From: Luteitalea pratensis
Lineage (GTDB): Bacteria; Acidobacteriota; Vicinamibacteria; Vicinamibacterales; Vicinamibacteraceae
Direction: 5' to 3'
NCBI RefSeq assembly: GCF_001618865.1
Contig: NZ_CP015136.1
Span: 4,313,001-4,377,000 of the forward strand
Length of the DNA: 64,000 bases
Part shown: in pieces, positions 39,556 through 48,166 of the stretch
How the letters are laid out: each line of letters opens with the position of its first letter
Numbering within the stretch: position 1 is the stretch's first letter
Program-made: the position numbers and the translations under genes
Notes under the pieces: model-generated
The model's database searches: none
Seen by the model: the letters and a program-made list of their open reading frames with translations, nothing else
Told to the model about the DNA's origin: nothing

Positions 39556-40805
39556 GCCGCGCCACACGACTGCTCTTGCTCACGCTGACGGGCACGCTCG
39601 TGCTGACCGGCCTTTCCCGCGGCCAGGGCCGCGAGCCGTTCAACCTGGAGGTGGGCGACCCGGCGCGCAAGACGAAGAGCATCGCGCTGGTCGTCGATCA
39701 GATCCACGACACCAACAAGGGCGTCGACGTGTCGCCCGACGAAGTGGCCGCGGCGCTCTCCGACGCGTCGATCGTGCTGGTCGGCGAGGCGCACACCTCG
39801 ATCGAGTCCCACCGCGTGCAGATCGCGGTAATCGCAGCCCTCCAACGCGCCGGACGCAAGGTGACGATCGGCCTCGAGATGTTTCCGGCCGAGGCGCCCA
39901 CGGCGCCGTTCGATCGGTGGCTGCGCGGCGGCATCGACGAGGCCGCACTGTTGCGCGAGTCGGGCTGGTACGACTACTGGGGCTATCCGTGGGGGTACTA
40001 CCGCGACGTGTTCCTGATCGCGAAACAGTACCGGTTGCCGATCCGCGGCGTGAACGCGCCACGCGCGGTCGTCGCCATGGTCGGCCGGCGCGGACTTGCC
40101 GGCATCGGCGGCATGGAGCGCGGCCAGATCGCTCCCACCATCGACACGACCAACGAGGAGCACAAGCAGGTGTTCCTCGCGTACGTCGGTGGCACCAGCG
40201 ACACGCCCGCCTCCGCCACAAGCTCCGGCGCGCCAGGGCACGGCGCCGGCATGCCAGCCGAGACGCTGCAGCGCATGGTCGATGCGCAGTGCACGTGGGA
40301 CGCGACCATGGCCTTGCACGCCGCCGAGTTGATCAAGGACAACCCGGACCCGAAGGCGGTGGTCGTCGTGCTCGTGGGCAGCGGACACGTCGCGTACGGG
40401 CTTGGCATCGCACGGCAAGCGAAGGCGTATACCGACAAGCGGGTCGCGACGGTGCTGCCGATCGCCAGCACGCCTGGCAAGCCGGAGCAGATTCGCGCGT
40501 CCGTGGCCGACATCGTCTGGGGCGTGCCGGCCGAGACGTACCCGCTGTTCCCGACGCTCGGCGTCTCGTTCCGCAGCAACGGCGATCAGCCGAACACGGT
40601 GCTGATGGTGTCGCCCGGGTCGGCGGCCGAGACGATGGGGCTCAAGCCGGGCGACATGCTGATGACCATCGACGATCAGCCGATCCACAAGGACGTCGAA
40701 GTGCGCGCGCTGCTCGATCGCAAGCAATGGGGCGATGCCGTCAAGGCGACGGTCAAGCGCGGCGCTGACACGCTGACGCTGACGGGCCGCTTGCGGCGGC
40801 GGTAG
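39552..40805 (+). CDS. ChaN-like (Tiki superfamily) protein with C-terminal PDZ domain
   Basis: This 417-residue protein starts at GTG 39552 inside the end of bcp, with GGGGG upstream as ribosome binding site. A signal peptide (to about residue 24) exports it. The ChaN/Tiki-like domain carries IVLVGEAHTSIESHRVQ, IGLEMFPAEA and VVLVGSGHVAYG; ChaN of Campylobacter binds haem, while Tiki proteins are metalloproteases, so either activity is possible. From about residue 325 a PDZ domain follows (PNTVLMVSPGSAAETMGLKPGDMLMTID in outline), suggesting protein binding or regulated proteolysis in the periplasm. The fusion is less common than ChaN alone. Confidence 0.8.
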   Translation: MSRATRLLLLTLTGTLVLTGLSRGQGREPFNLEVGDPARKTKSIALVVDQIHDTNKGVDVSPDEVAAALSDASIVLVGEAHTSIESHRVQIAVIAALQRAGRKVTIGLEMFPAEAPTAPFDRWLRGGIDEAALLRESGWYDYWGYPWGYYRDVFLIAKQYRLPIRGVNAPRAVVAMVGRRGLAGIGGMERGQIAPTIDTTNEEHKQVFLAYVGGTSDTPASATSSGAPGHGAGMPAETLQRMVDAQCTWDATMALHAAELIKDNPDPKAVVVVLVGSGHVAYGLGIARQAKAYTDKRVATVLPIASTPGKPEQIRASVADIVWGVPAETYPLFPTLGVSFRSNGDQPNTVLMVSPGSAAETMGLKPGDMLMTIDDQPIHKDVEVRALLDRKQWGDAVKATVKRGADTLTLTGRLRRR

Positions 40806-40815
40806 GCATTGGAAG

Positions 40816-40971
40816 GTAGCGCCAGGCTGTCCCAGCCCGGCGTTCCGGCGGCGTCGGATCGTAGCGGTCGCGGGCCGGCCCGCTGGGACAGCGGGCCGCT
40901 ACCTACCGTTTGTAGCCGTCGACCTTCAGGTCGACGGGCGTCGCGACCGTCGGACAAAGTCCGACGGCTAC
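40816..40971. repeat. Cluster of four GTAG-headed hairpins (two inverted pairs)
   Basis: Pair one: GTAG 40816-40819 with a 10-bp stem carrying one mismatch (40820-40842, loop TCC), facing a perfect 9-bp stem GGCCCGCTG/CAGCGGGCC (40877-40897) headed by CTAC at 40899-40902. Pair two: GTAG 40912-40915 with stem CCGTCGACC (40916-40937) and the facing stem CCGTCGGAC/GTCCGACGG (40947-40967) headed by CTAC 40968-40971. The last CTA is the stop codon of the minus-strand gene that starts there. Confidence 0.8.
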
Positions 40972-41882
40972 ATCCCCTTCGATCGCAGCGTCGCGGTCAC
41001 CGGGAAATGATCCGACGGATAGCGGTCGCCGCGCGCCGCGCGGACGATCGCCGCGTCGACCACGTCCCACTCCGGCGTGACGAAGATGTAGTCGATCTTC
41101 TCGCCCTGCACCTGACCGAACTTGAAGCCGGTGAAGGTCCCCGCTGGCGAGGCGTCCGGGTGCGCGACCCTGAACGTGTCGCGCAGGACGCTGCCGTCGA
41201 GCATCGCCATGACGGCCGGATTCTTCTCGCCGGCGTTGAAGTCACCGGTGACGATGACTGGTGCCTTCGGGTCGCGGGCCTCGACTCGCTTGCGGAGCAG
41301 CGCGACCGACTTCTCTCGTGACGGTTGCGACTGGTGATCGAGGTGCAGGTTGTAGACATACAACGGCCGCCCGTCGGGCGCCGTGAACTGCGCCCACGTG
41401 CAGATGCGCGTGATGGTGTTGCCCCACGACGTGGAGGCCACGCGCTCTGGCGTCTCCGAGAACCAGAACGTGTCGCTCCGGCTCAACGAGAGACTCCCCC
41501 TCCGGTACAGGATGGCCGAGTACTCCCCCTTCCTGATCCCATCGTCGCGGCCGACGCCCACCATCGAGTAGTCCGGCAGCGCCTCGAGGATGTACGCCAG
41601 TTGCCCGTACAGAGCCTCCTGCACGCCGAGAACCTGCGGCGCCTCGGCGCGGATGACGTCGACCAGGAAGTCCTTGCGCTTGTCCCAGTGGTTCTCACCG
41701 TCGCTGGCGGTGCCGTAGCGAATGTTGAAGGTCATGACCTTCAGCGTCCCGGCAGGCGGAGGCGCGGCCGATTGCGCGCGCAGCGGCGCCGCGGCGGCCG
41801 CGGCCGCCGCCAGCGCGCCGAGCACCACCGTGCGCCGGCTCGGCCCTTCGTGGAGTGACTGCGGTGAAACGGTGTGACTCAT
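40968..41882 (-). CDS. Secreted endonuclease/exonuclease/phosphatase-family protein
   Basis: This 304-residue metal-dependent phosphoesterase has the EEP fold (DNase I, sphingomyelinase, inositol phosphatase relatives). The ATG at 41882 overlaps the stop of the dipeptidase gene (ATGA). SRRTVVLGALAAAAAA is a Tat-type signal, so the folded protein is exported. Motifs in order: MTFNIRYGT, GVQEALYGQL, NLHLDHQSQPSR, VTGDFNAG, KIDYIFVT and PSDHFPV, giving the metal Asp/Glu and the catalytic His residues. The exact substrate is unknown; proteins of this length and type are often annotated only as EEP family. The TAG stop is part of a GTAG hairpin. Confidence 0.88.
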   Translation of the reverse strand: MSHTVSPQSLHEGPSRRTVVLGALAAAAAAAAPLRAQSAAPPPAGTLKVMTFNIRYGTASDGENHWDKRKDFLVDVIRAEAPQVLGVQEALYGQLAYILEALPDYSMVGVGRDDGIRKGEYSAILYRRGSLSLSRSDTFWFSETPERVASTSWGNTITRICTWAQFTAPDGRPLYVYNLHLDHQSQPSREKSVALLRKRVEARDPKAPVIVTGDFNAGEKNPAVMAMLDGSVLRDTFRVAHPDASPAGTFTGFKFGQVQGEKIDYIFVTPEWDVVDAAIVRAARGDRYPSDHFPVTATLRSKGM

Positions 41883-42961
41883 GCGATCCATGTCCGGTTC
41901 GCCCAGTGGGCGCGAAGAAACCCGACGACGTTGCGCCACCTGAAGCCCTCGAGATCGCCGTCGGTGAAGCCGCGGCTCCCGAGGACGTCGCAGAGGCGAT
42001 GGAGGTCGGCGATGGTATCAATCTCCTGCGGTGTCTGCTCGGTGCCAAAAGCGCCGTCGAGATCCGACCCGATGCAGACGTGCCGCGTCGACCCGGCCAG
42101 CGAGCAGATGTGCACGACGTGATCGGCGAGCCGCTCGAACGTGCAGCCCGTGGACTGCGGCGTGGACGAGCCGCGGACCCACCCGGGCACGATCATCCAT
42201 GCGTCGCACGACGCACCGATGACGGCGCCGCGCGCGATGACGGCCTTGATCTGATCGTCTGGCAGTTGCCGCTGGTCGGGCACGAGCATGCGCGCGTTGT
42301 GATGGCTGGCCCACACCGCGCCGCCGAACAGGTCGAGCGCCTGCCACAGGCTGTCGTCGCTCAGGTGCGTGACGTCGAGGATGACGCCGAGGCGTTCCAT
42401 GGCTGCCAGGAGCGCCGGCCCGTTGGCCTCGAGCGGACCCGTGGTGTGCGTGCCCGGAGCGTAGCGGCCGGGACCGTAGTGCGCAGGCCCCACGGCACGC
42501 AGTCCATCGCGAACGGCACGTTCGAGGTAGTCGACCGACACGAGCGAGTCGGCACCTTCGAGGCTGCGCACGTAGCCGATTGGCGCGTTGTCAGGCGGCA
42601 CCTGCCACAACGCGAGATGCGCGTCGAGAGAGGCGAGATCGGCGATGGCCGCCATCTCTCCGGCCTTCTCCATCTCGCGATACCACGCCAGTTGTCCTTG
42701 CGTCTGCGCCCACGCCTGCTCGGCCGAATGCCATCCAGGCAACGGGTTGTCCGGGGCGACGTACCGGGCGATCTGGGTCGCGACCACGAGGCCGAAACCG
42801 GCGCGGCGCAACTCGGGCAAGGACACCGTACCGCGTCCGCGGTCCGGCTTGTCGGTGAGCGCCGACTCGCGCGTACGAATGGACGCGATCGGCTGGCGCA
42901 GGTCGCGATTCCACTCGAGCGCGTTCATGGCCAGGTCGAGGTGCGCGTCGACCAGGAACAT
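41879..42961 (-). CDS. Membrane-dipeptidase-like (peptidase M19) enzyme
   Basis: This 360-residue zinc hydrolase resembles renal dipeptidase, which cleaves dipeptides including D-amino-acid forms. The start MFLVDAHLDLAMNALEW, at 42961, uses a TGATG overlap with the RidA stop. DAHLD supplies the first HxD ligands, VILDVTHLSDDSLWQ the next histidine, WASHHNARML two more, and CIGSDLDGAFG the late aspartate. No signal peptide is seen, so it should be cytoplasmic, unlike the exported EEP protein next to it. It is the middle gene of a coupled three-gene operon. Confidence 0.88.
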   Translation of the reverse strand: MFLVDAHLDLAMNALEWNRDLRQPIASIRTRESALTDKPDRGRGTVSLPELRRAGFGLVVATQIARYVAPDNPLPGWHSAEQAWAQTQGQLAWYREMEKAGEMAAIADLASLDAHLALWQVPPDNAPIGYVRSLEGADSLVSVDYLERAVRDGLRAVGPAHYGPGRYAPGTHTTGPLEANGPALLAAMERLGVILDVTHLSDDSLWQALDLFGGAVWASHHNARMLVPDQRQLPDDQIKAVIARGAVIGASCDAWMIVPGWVRGSSTPQSTGCTFERLADHVVHICSLAGSTRHVCIGSDLDGAFGTEQTPQEIDTIADLHRLCDVLGSRGFTDGDLEGFRWRNVVGFLRAHWANRTWIA

Positions 42962-43431
42962 CACGCGTCCTCGAGGCGGAACAAGGCCTCGATCTCGACC
43001 GGGATGTTCCCCGGCAGCGACCCCATCCCGACGGCGCTGCGGACGCCGACGCCGCGTTCCTCGCCCCAGATGGCCGCGAACAACTCGCTGCAGCCATTGA
43101 TCACGAACGGGTGCCGGTCGAACTCGGGTATCGCCCACACCATGCCCAGCACCTTGACGACGCGATGGATGCGGTCGAGCGAGCCAACGGTGGCCTTGAT
43201 GCTCGCGATCATGGAGAGGCCGACCTGCCGCGCCGCCATCTTGCCCGCCTCGGCGTCGAGGTCCTGCCCGACCCTGCCGGTGATCATCGACCCGTCCGGC
43301 TTCATCGTGCCGTGGCCCGAGACGTACAGGTACACGCCCTCCACGAGCGCGGGCTTGTAGACACCCATCGGTTTGGGCGGGGGCGGGAGTTCGAGGCCGA
43401 GGGCGGCGAAGCGTTCTTCAGGTGTCGACAT
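42961..43431 (-). CDS. RidA/YjgF-family protein
   Basis: This 156-residue protein belongs to the RidA superfamily, whose characterised members deaminate reactive enamine/imine intermediates released by PLP enzymes. The start at 43431 (MSTPEERFAALGLELPPPPK) is the usual one for the longer RidA subgroup. VYLYVSGHGTM, AGKMAARQVGLSMIASIKA, VVKVLGMVWAI and NIPVEIEALFRLED mark the fold. The arginine of canonical RidA (RN/CVxxxL) is not obvious, so activity may differ. It begins the operon with the dipeptidase and EEP genes; heptads and a GTAG hairpin lie directly upstream. Confidence 0.85.
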   Translation of the reverse strand: MSTPEERFAALGLELPPPPKPMGVYKPALVEGVYLYVSGHGTMKPDGSMITGRVGQDLDAEAGKMAARQVGLSMIASIKATVGSLDRIHRVVKVLGMVWAIPEFDRHPFVINGCSELFAAIWGEERGVGVRSAVGMGSLPGNIPVEIEALFRLEDA

Positions 43432-43439
43432 GGCAGGAA

Positions 43440-43501
43440 TTGGGTACCGGGTAACGGGAATCGGGCAACGACAAATCGTAGCCGCCGGACTTGTCCGGCG
43501 G
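43440..43501. repeat. Heptad array joined to a GTAG hairpin
   Basis: Five units TTGGGTA, CCGGGTA, ACGGGAA, TCGGGCA, ACGACAA fill 43440-43474. GTAG follows at 43478-43481 and heads a perfect 9-bp stem CCGCCGGAC/GTCCGGCGG with a 2-nt loop. Here the two intergenic repeat classes lie side by side. Confidence 0.75.
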
Positions 43502-43512
43502 TCACCACGCGA

Positions 43513-44835
43513 TCAGATCCAGACATCGAGCAACAGCACACCGACCAGGCCGACGATCGAGACGATCGTCTCCATGGCGGTCCAGCTCTGCAAGGTCTCG
43601 GCAACCGACAGATTGAAATACTCCTTGAACAACCAGAACGCGCCGTCGTTGATGTGCGACAGCATCAGGCTGCCGGCGCCGATCGCCAGCACCATGAGGT
43701 TGGGATCGGCCGACCCGTTGGTCACGAGCGGCGCCACGAATCCTGCTGTCGTGAGGCCAGCCACCGTGGCCGATCCGACGCACACCCGCACCAACGCGGC
43801 CATCGTCCAGGCGAGCACGAGGGGTGGCGCATGCAGGCTGCCGAGCGCTGACGCGATGGCGGTGCTCGCACCTGCATCGGTCAGGACCTGCTTGAACGCG
43901 CCAGCGCCGGCAACCACCAGCAGCACCAGGGCGATGTCGGCGACGGCACGCTCGCACCAGCCGGTGACGATCCCGATCGGGGCACCGTTGCGCAGCCCGA
44001 GTGCACCGATCGCGACGAGCACGGCGACCAGCATGGCGAGCGACGCGTCCGACAGCGCGCGCACGATCGGCACCATGATGGCGCCGGTGACATGTGGCGA
44101 CAACAGCGAACCCACGGCGAGCATGACCACGGGCAGCAATGCCGCGCTCAGGCTCGCGGCCAGCGACGGCAACGTCGCTTCGTCACGGAAGACGGGAACG
44201 AATGTCGCCAGCGGTGGCCGATCGATTCGGGGCATGAACCGGGTGTAGACGGGACCTGCCAGGATGATGGCCGGCACGGCGATCAGCAAGCCATAGAGGA
44301 GCGTGCGTCCCATGTCGGCGTGGAACTGCTGGACCAGCGCCGCCGGCGCGGGATGCGGCGGCAGATAGCCGTGGGTGACCGACAGGGCGGCCAGCATCGG
44401 CAGTCCGACCCAGACGGGCGGCACGCGGTACTGCGCGGCGACGCTGAAGATCAGCGGGATCACCAACACGAATCCGACCGAGTAGAACAGCGGCAGACCG
44501 ACGATGAAGCCCGTAATCATCAGCGCCCACTGGACGTGGGCCGGACCGCTGATGCGCATGAGGCTGGTGGCGATCCGCTGCGCCGCGCCGCTCTCCGCGA
44601 CGATCTTGCCGAGCATCGCGCCGAGTCCGATGACCAGCAGGAGCGACCCGAGCGTATCGCCGAGCCCCTTCTGGATGGCCGCCGAGACCTGCAGCGGACC
44701 GAGTCCAGAAGCCAGCCCCACCCCGATGCAGACGATGAGGAACGCCAGGAAGGGCGTCAGCCGCGCGACGGCGATCAGCAGGACCAGCGCGACGATGCCG
44801 GTCAGGGCGATGGCGAGGAGCATGGGCGCGCCCAT
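43513..44835 (-). CDS. GntP-family gluconate/organic-acid permease
   Basis: This 440-residue inner-membrane transporter has about twelve to fourteen hydrophobic segments and belongs to the GntP family of proton symporters for gluconate, D-serine and related hydroxy acids. GLGAMLGKIVAESGAAQRIA, PLFYSVGFVLVIPLIF, TTAGFVAPLV, LAIGAGSLMLSHINDGAFWL and FKEYFNLS are the family's conserved stretches. Start 44835 is taken from two nearby ATG codons (44835, 44823); no Shine-Dalgarno is clear. No kinase or regulator of gluconate metabolism is adjacent, so the substrate remains open. A heptad/GTAG element follows its stop. Confidence 0.9.
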   Translation of the reverse strand: MGAPMLLAIALTGIVALVLLIAVARLTPFLAFLIVCIGVGLASGLGPLQVSAAIQKGLGDTLGSLLLVIGLGAMLGKIVAESGAAQRIATSLMRISGPAHVQWALMITGFIVGLPLFYSVGFVLVIPLIFSVAAQYRVPPVWVGLPMLAALSVTHGYLPPHPAPAALVQQFHADMGRTLLYGLLIAVPAIILAGPVYTRFMPRIDRPPLATFVPVFRDEATLPSLAASLSAALLPVVMLAVGSLLSPHVTGAIMVPIVRALSDASLAMLVAVLVAIGALGLRNGAPIGIVTGWCERAVADIALVLLVVAGAGAFKQVLTDAGASTAIASALGSLHAPPLVLAWTMAALVRVCVGSATVAGLTTAGFVAPLVTNGSADPNLMVLAIGAGSLMLSHINDGAFWLFKEYFNLSVAETLQSWTAMETIVSIVGLVGVLLLDVWI

Positions 44836-44860
44836 GCTATCGCAGGGGGCACCCGGCAAA

Positions 44861-44953
44861 TTTCAGAATTGCAGAATTGCAGAATTGCACCACCCCTCAA
44901 CGCTTCGAAGGTTGGCGGTGGCAGTGAACTTCTGAAATTCTGAACTTCTGAAA
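44861..44953. repeat. Inverted octamer-array element
   Basis: Units TTTCAGAA, TTGCAGAA, TTGCAGAA, TTGCACCA (44861-44892) face CAGTGAAC, TTCTGAAA, TTCTGAAC, TTCTGAAA (44922-44953), which read TTTCAGAA/GTTCAGAA on the other strand. The core between (CCACC ... GGTGG) can itself form a hairpin around CTTCGAAG. Same architecture as the other array elements but with period 8. Confidence 0.8.
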
Positions 44954-44957
44954 TTGT

Positions 44958-47210
44958 CTAGGTATCGGGCAACGCCGCAACCCATACATTGCCGGTCCAG
45001 TAGCCGCGCTCGTACACGATGCGATCGCCGCGTGGGGACCACACGGGCCACCGGACGTATTCGCCCGGCGCACCGGGTGCGGTCAGGCGTCGTACCCGCC
45101 CCGTGGCGACGTCGACGGTCTCGATCGCCCACCGGCCCCGGCGCAGTGCCGCGTAGACGATGTGCCGTCCGTCCGGCGACCAGTCGTTGGGCCACGCGTG
45201 ATCGGCATCGGTGACCAACGGCCGCACCTCGCCCTCGACCGCCCGTTCCTGAGCTCCTGTGCTCCTGAGGTCCTGTGCTCCTGCGCTAATGACTCCGACG
45301 CCCGTCCGCCAGCCGCGGATGTGCTGCAGGGCCACCCGCCGGCCGTCGGCCGACCAGGCGCCGAACATCACGTCGCTGGCGAGGTGCACTGCCGGCGTAT
45401 TGCCACTGACCTCGCCGAGCCACACACCGAGCTGTCCGTGCTCGTCGGAGGTGTACACGTAGCGCCGGAAGTCAGGCGACAGCCGCAGCGTGAACAGACG
45501 CCGCGGCACATCGGCGGCACCTGCCCAGTGATCCAGGCGCAGCAGCGGCGCGGCGCGGCCGGTCAGGACGTCGACGTGCTTCAGGGCGAGCGGTCCGTCC
45601 TCGCCGAGCAGCGCGAGGGCACGGCCGTCAGGTGACCAGCCCTTCACGAACCCGGTCATGGCGGTGCCGAGCTGATGCGAGGTGCCTGTCTCGAGATCGT
45701 GCAGCCACGGCGCGGGGCGGTCGCCGAGACGTGACGTCGTGTAGGCAAGCCGGGTGCCGTCGGGCGACACGGCGAACTCGCCGTAACGCGGCCGCCGCTC
45801 ACCAAGCAGTACTGCTGGCGGACTGGCCGCCCCCCCATCGCCATGCAACATCGCCACTGACCACGCCTCGCTGGTGCGCTCGGCATTCGTGAACGCCAGT
45901 TGTGAGCCGTCGCGGGACACGCTGACGTCGGTTACGCCCAGCGTGCGCGGCAGCGGTGTCATGCGTGCCCGGCTCATGTCGACGTCGCCCGCTGCGGTCA
46001 CGGGTGCGAGCCAGAGTTCCTGCGTCCACCCGCGCCGGAGGGCGCCGACCCATGTCGTCTCACCGTGACGAAACGCGAAGGGACGGCATGTCGCGTGACA
46101 CGGGCCCAGCCGCGTCAGGCGCCCATCGCGCCTGGCCTGCCAGATGTCCGCAGCCGGCACGCGCGCGGCGGCGAAGACCACCGTGTCGTGCCCAGGCAAC
46201 CACACCGGGCTGCCGTGCGATCCCGGTGCGTCGCCCGCCCGTGTCAGCGGCTCGACGACGCCGGTGGCCACATCGACGACCGCCAGCGTCGACGGCGACG
46301 CGCCCGTGCCGCCGAGCATGTCCACTTCGCCCGCCGTCTGGAACACGATCGCGTGGCCGTCGGGCGACCAGCTCGGCGCAGCACCGTCGGAGACCAGTTG
46401 GCGCGAAGGACCACCGGAGGCGGGAACCAGCCAGACGCCGCCAAAACGCCGCGAGTGATACGCGAGCCACTGCCCATCGGGTGACCAGGCGGGATCGACG
46501 TTGTCGCCCCCGTTTTCGGTCACGGCGCGTACCGTGGTGCCGGCCAGGCGCGGACGCACGTGGATCTCGAGCGCGCCCGAGGCATCCGAGGCATACGCGA
46601 CCGCGGTGCCGTCGGGCGACAGGGCCGGATCGGCATCCAGCCCACGCGACGTCGTGATCTGGATGGCGTCATGGGTGATGCCCGACATGAGCACGGCCCC
46701 GAGATCAGCCGAGGCCGCATGGGAGGGGGCGCCATGCCAGGCCAGGCGGATGCCACCCAGCCCGAGCAGCATCAAGGCGACGACTGCACCCGCCCGCGTG
46801 ACCCACCATCGTGGCCTGCCGCGGCTGCTCGCGACCTCCCTGGCCGATGCCATGGCACGCGAGTCCGCCGGAGCCAGTGGCGCCCGTGCCGGCGGCGGCT
46901 GCAGTGTCCCGATGAAGCGATAACCCCGCGTGGGTACCGTCTCGATGTAGCGAGGCGTCCGGATGTCGTCGCCGATTGCACGGCGCACCTGCGTGATGGC
47001 ACGCGCCAGCGAACTGTCGGTCACGTGCACGTCCGACCAGACCTCGCCGAGCAGCCGTCGCTTCTCCACGACCCGCCCTGGCTGGGCCAGCAGCAGGAGC
47101 AACACGTCGAGCGCCTTCGGCTCCAGGGCGACGCGCGCCCCGCCACGTCGCAGTTCGCGTCCTCCCACCTCCACTTCGACATCACCGAAGCGATAGGTCG
47201 ACTCGGGCAT
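44958..47210 (-). CDS. CadC-like transmembrane regulator with TolB-type propeller sensor
   Basis: This 750-residue protein combines an OmpR/PhoB winged helix (residues 1-105: ELRRGGARVALEPKALDVLLLL, SSLARAITQVRRAIGDD, IETVPTRGYRFIG), one membrane segment (about 135-155) and a long extracytoplasmic beta-propeller with repeated ADPALSPDGTAVAYAS, DPAWSPDGQWLAYHS and FAVSPDGTRLAYTTS units. Such ToxR/CadC-type proteins bind DNA without phosphorylation and sense a signal outside. The start at 47210 has GAGG upstream. The divergent retropepsin gene (80 bp away) is the obvious candidate target. A 42-bp heptad array lies inside the propeller coding region. Confidence 0.88.
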   Translation of the reverse strand: MPESTYRFGDVEVEVGGRELRRGGARVALEPKALDVLLLLLAQPGRVVEKRRLLGEVWSDVHVTDSSLARAITQVRRAIGDDIRTPRYIETVPTRGYRFIGTLQPPPARAPLAPADSRAMASAREVASSRGRPRWWVTRAGAVVALMLLGLGGIRLAWHGAPSHAASADLGAVLMSGITHDAIQITTSRGLDADPALSPDGTAVAYASDASGALEIHVRPRLAGTTVRAVTENGGDNVDPAWSPDGQWLAYHSRRFGGVWLVPASGGPSRQLVSDGAAPSWSPDGHAIVFQTAGEVDMLGGTGASPSTLAVVDVATGVVEPLTRAGDAPGSHGSPVWLPGHDTVVFAAARVPAADIWQARRDGRLTRLGPCHATCRPFAFRHGETTWVGALRRGWTQELWLAPVTAAGDVDMSRARMTPLPRTLGVTDVSVSRDGSQLAFTNAERTSEAWSVAMLHGDGGAASPPAVLLGERRPRYGEFAVSPDGTRLAYTTSRLGDRPAPWLHDLETGTSHQLGTAMTGFVKGWSPDGRALALLGEDGPLALKHVDVLTGRAAPLLRLDHWAGAADVPRRLFTLRLSPDFRRYVYTSDEHGQLGVWLGEVSGNTPAVHLASDVMFGAWSADGRRVALQHIRGWRTGVGVISAGAQDLRSTGAQERAVEGEVRPLVTDADHAWPNDWSPDGRHIVYAALRRGRWAIETVDVATGRVRRLTAPGAPGEYVRWPVWSPRGDRIVYERGYWTGNVWVAALPDT
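45247..45288. repeat. In-frame heptad array inside the CadC-like gene
   Basis: Six units TCCTGAG, CTCCTGT, GCTCCTG, AGGTCCT, GTGCTCC, TGCGCTA run within the coding sequence. Because 42 bp is 14 codons, the frame is kept, and the encoded loop reads AGAQDLRSTGAQE. It replaces what should be a surface loop of the propeller. Confidence 0.65.
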
Positions 47211-47290
47211 CAGATCCTCATGATTTCCGCAGATCGCTCACGAAAGCGTGTCGTCCCTCCCGGGTGTTCGCAACCACCGGAGGAGCCCAC

Positions 47291-48157
47291 ATGCTAGTCA
47301 CGCCATTCCTGCTGTTGACGATCCTGACCGCCCCCGCAGTTCCCCTGCCCGCGCAACCGATGCTCGGCACCGTCGAGTGCCGGCTGCGCATCACCGCCGC
47401 TGGCGTACCGCTCGTGCGTGTCCGTGTGACGTCCGGGCACGATGCATGGTTCGTCCTGGACACGGGTGCCACGGGCACCACGCTGCACGCCGGGCTCGCC
47501 CGCCGGCTGGGTCTCCACGCGTCGGGCGAGAGTCACATGACGACTCTCGAGGCCACGTCACGCGTCGCAACGGTACGGCTCGGCGCCTTCGCCATCGTCG
47601 GCCTGCCGGTCACACACGGGCTCGACGTCGCCGTACACGACATGACGCTGGTCCGTCGAAGCGCGCCCGACGCCGATGGGATCGTGGGCCAGGACGTGTT
47701 GTCGCGATACGACTACCTGATCGACACGGAGCACGCGCGGCTGACCATCGGACGATTCGCGGCACCCTCGTCCGGGGTACACCTGCCCATTACGACGAGC
47801 GCCGGCCGCCCGGTGCTGCTGATGGACGACGGACGCGGACGATACGGGCTGGTGCTGGATACGGGGGCGGACGTGCTGGTGATGGAGGCGCACGCGGCGC
47901 GGCAGGCCATCGGCGATGTGCCGCCGGTGGGTCGCACGCGGGGCCGGCTCGAAACCCACCTCGGTGCCCGTGACGTCGACGTCGAGCTTCACGTGGGCAT
48001 GCGGATGGCGAATGTCGATCTGCCGCCACTCGCGATGGTGCGGCTCCCCGCGGAGGCCTGGTCGATGTCGCCCGAAGTCGGCTTGCTGCCGGCGTCGCTG
48101 TTCAGCCGGGTGTATGTGTCGACGCGCATGGGCGAGGCCGTCGTCTGGCCGAAGTAG
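47291..48157 (+). CDS. Two-lobed retropepsin-like aspartyl protease
   Basis: This 288-residue protein has a perfect ribosome binding site (GGAGGAG, 6 nt before ATG 47291) and a signal peptide ending near LPAQP. Two retropepsin half-sites occur in one chain: FVLDTGATGTTLH with D57 and LVLDTGADVLVME with D190. GIVGQDVLSRYDYLIDT and LLPASLFSRVYVST are the matching strands that follow each. A retroviral protease needs two subunits, each with one DTG; here both lie in one polypeptide and could form an internal pseudodimer as in pepsin. It is exported. Its divergent neighbour is a CadC-like regulator. Substrate unknown. Confidence 0.75.
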   Translation: MLVTPFLLLTILTAPAVPLPAQPMLGTVECRLRITAAGVPLVRVRVTSGHDAWFVLDTGATGTTLHAGLARRLGLHASGESHMTTLEATSRVATVRLGAFAIVGLPVTHGLDVAVHDMTLVRRSAPDADGIVGQDVLSRYDYLIDTEHARLTIGRFAAPSSGVHLPITTSAGRPVLLMDDGRGRYGLVLDTGADVLVMEAHAARQAIGDVPPVGRTRGRLETHLGARDVDVELHVGMRMANVDLPPLAMVRLPAEAWSMSPEVGLLPASLFSRVYVSTRMGEAVVWPK

Positions 48158-48166
48158 GAGCTCACA

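Noticed and set aside
40806-40967. Rho-independent terminators for the ChaN gene
   Set aside because: The hairpins have no T-runs, occur in inverted pairs with GTAG heads and recur elsewhere with the same stems, so they are better called REP-like repeats, although they may also stop transcription.
43513-48157. Integrated mobile island
   Set aside because: No integrase, transposase, tRNA edge or change in base composition was seen; the region is ordinary accessory metabolism with intergenic repeats.
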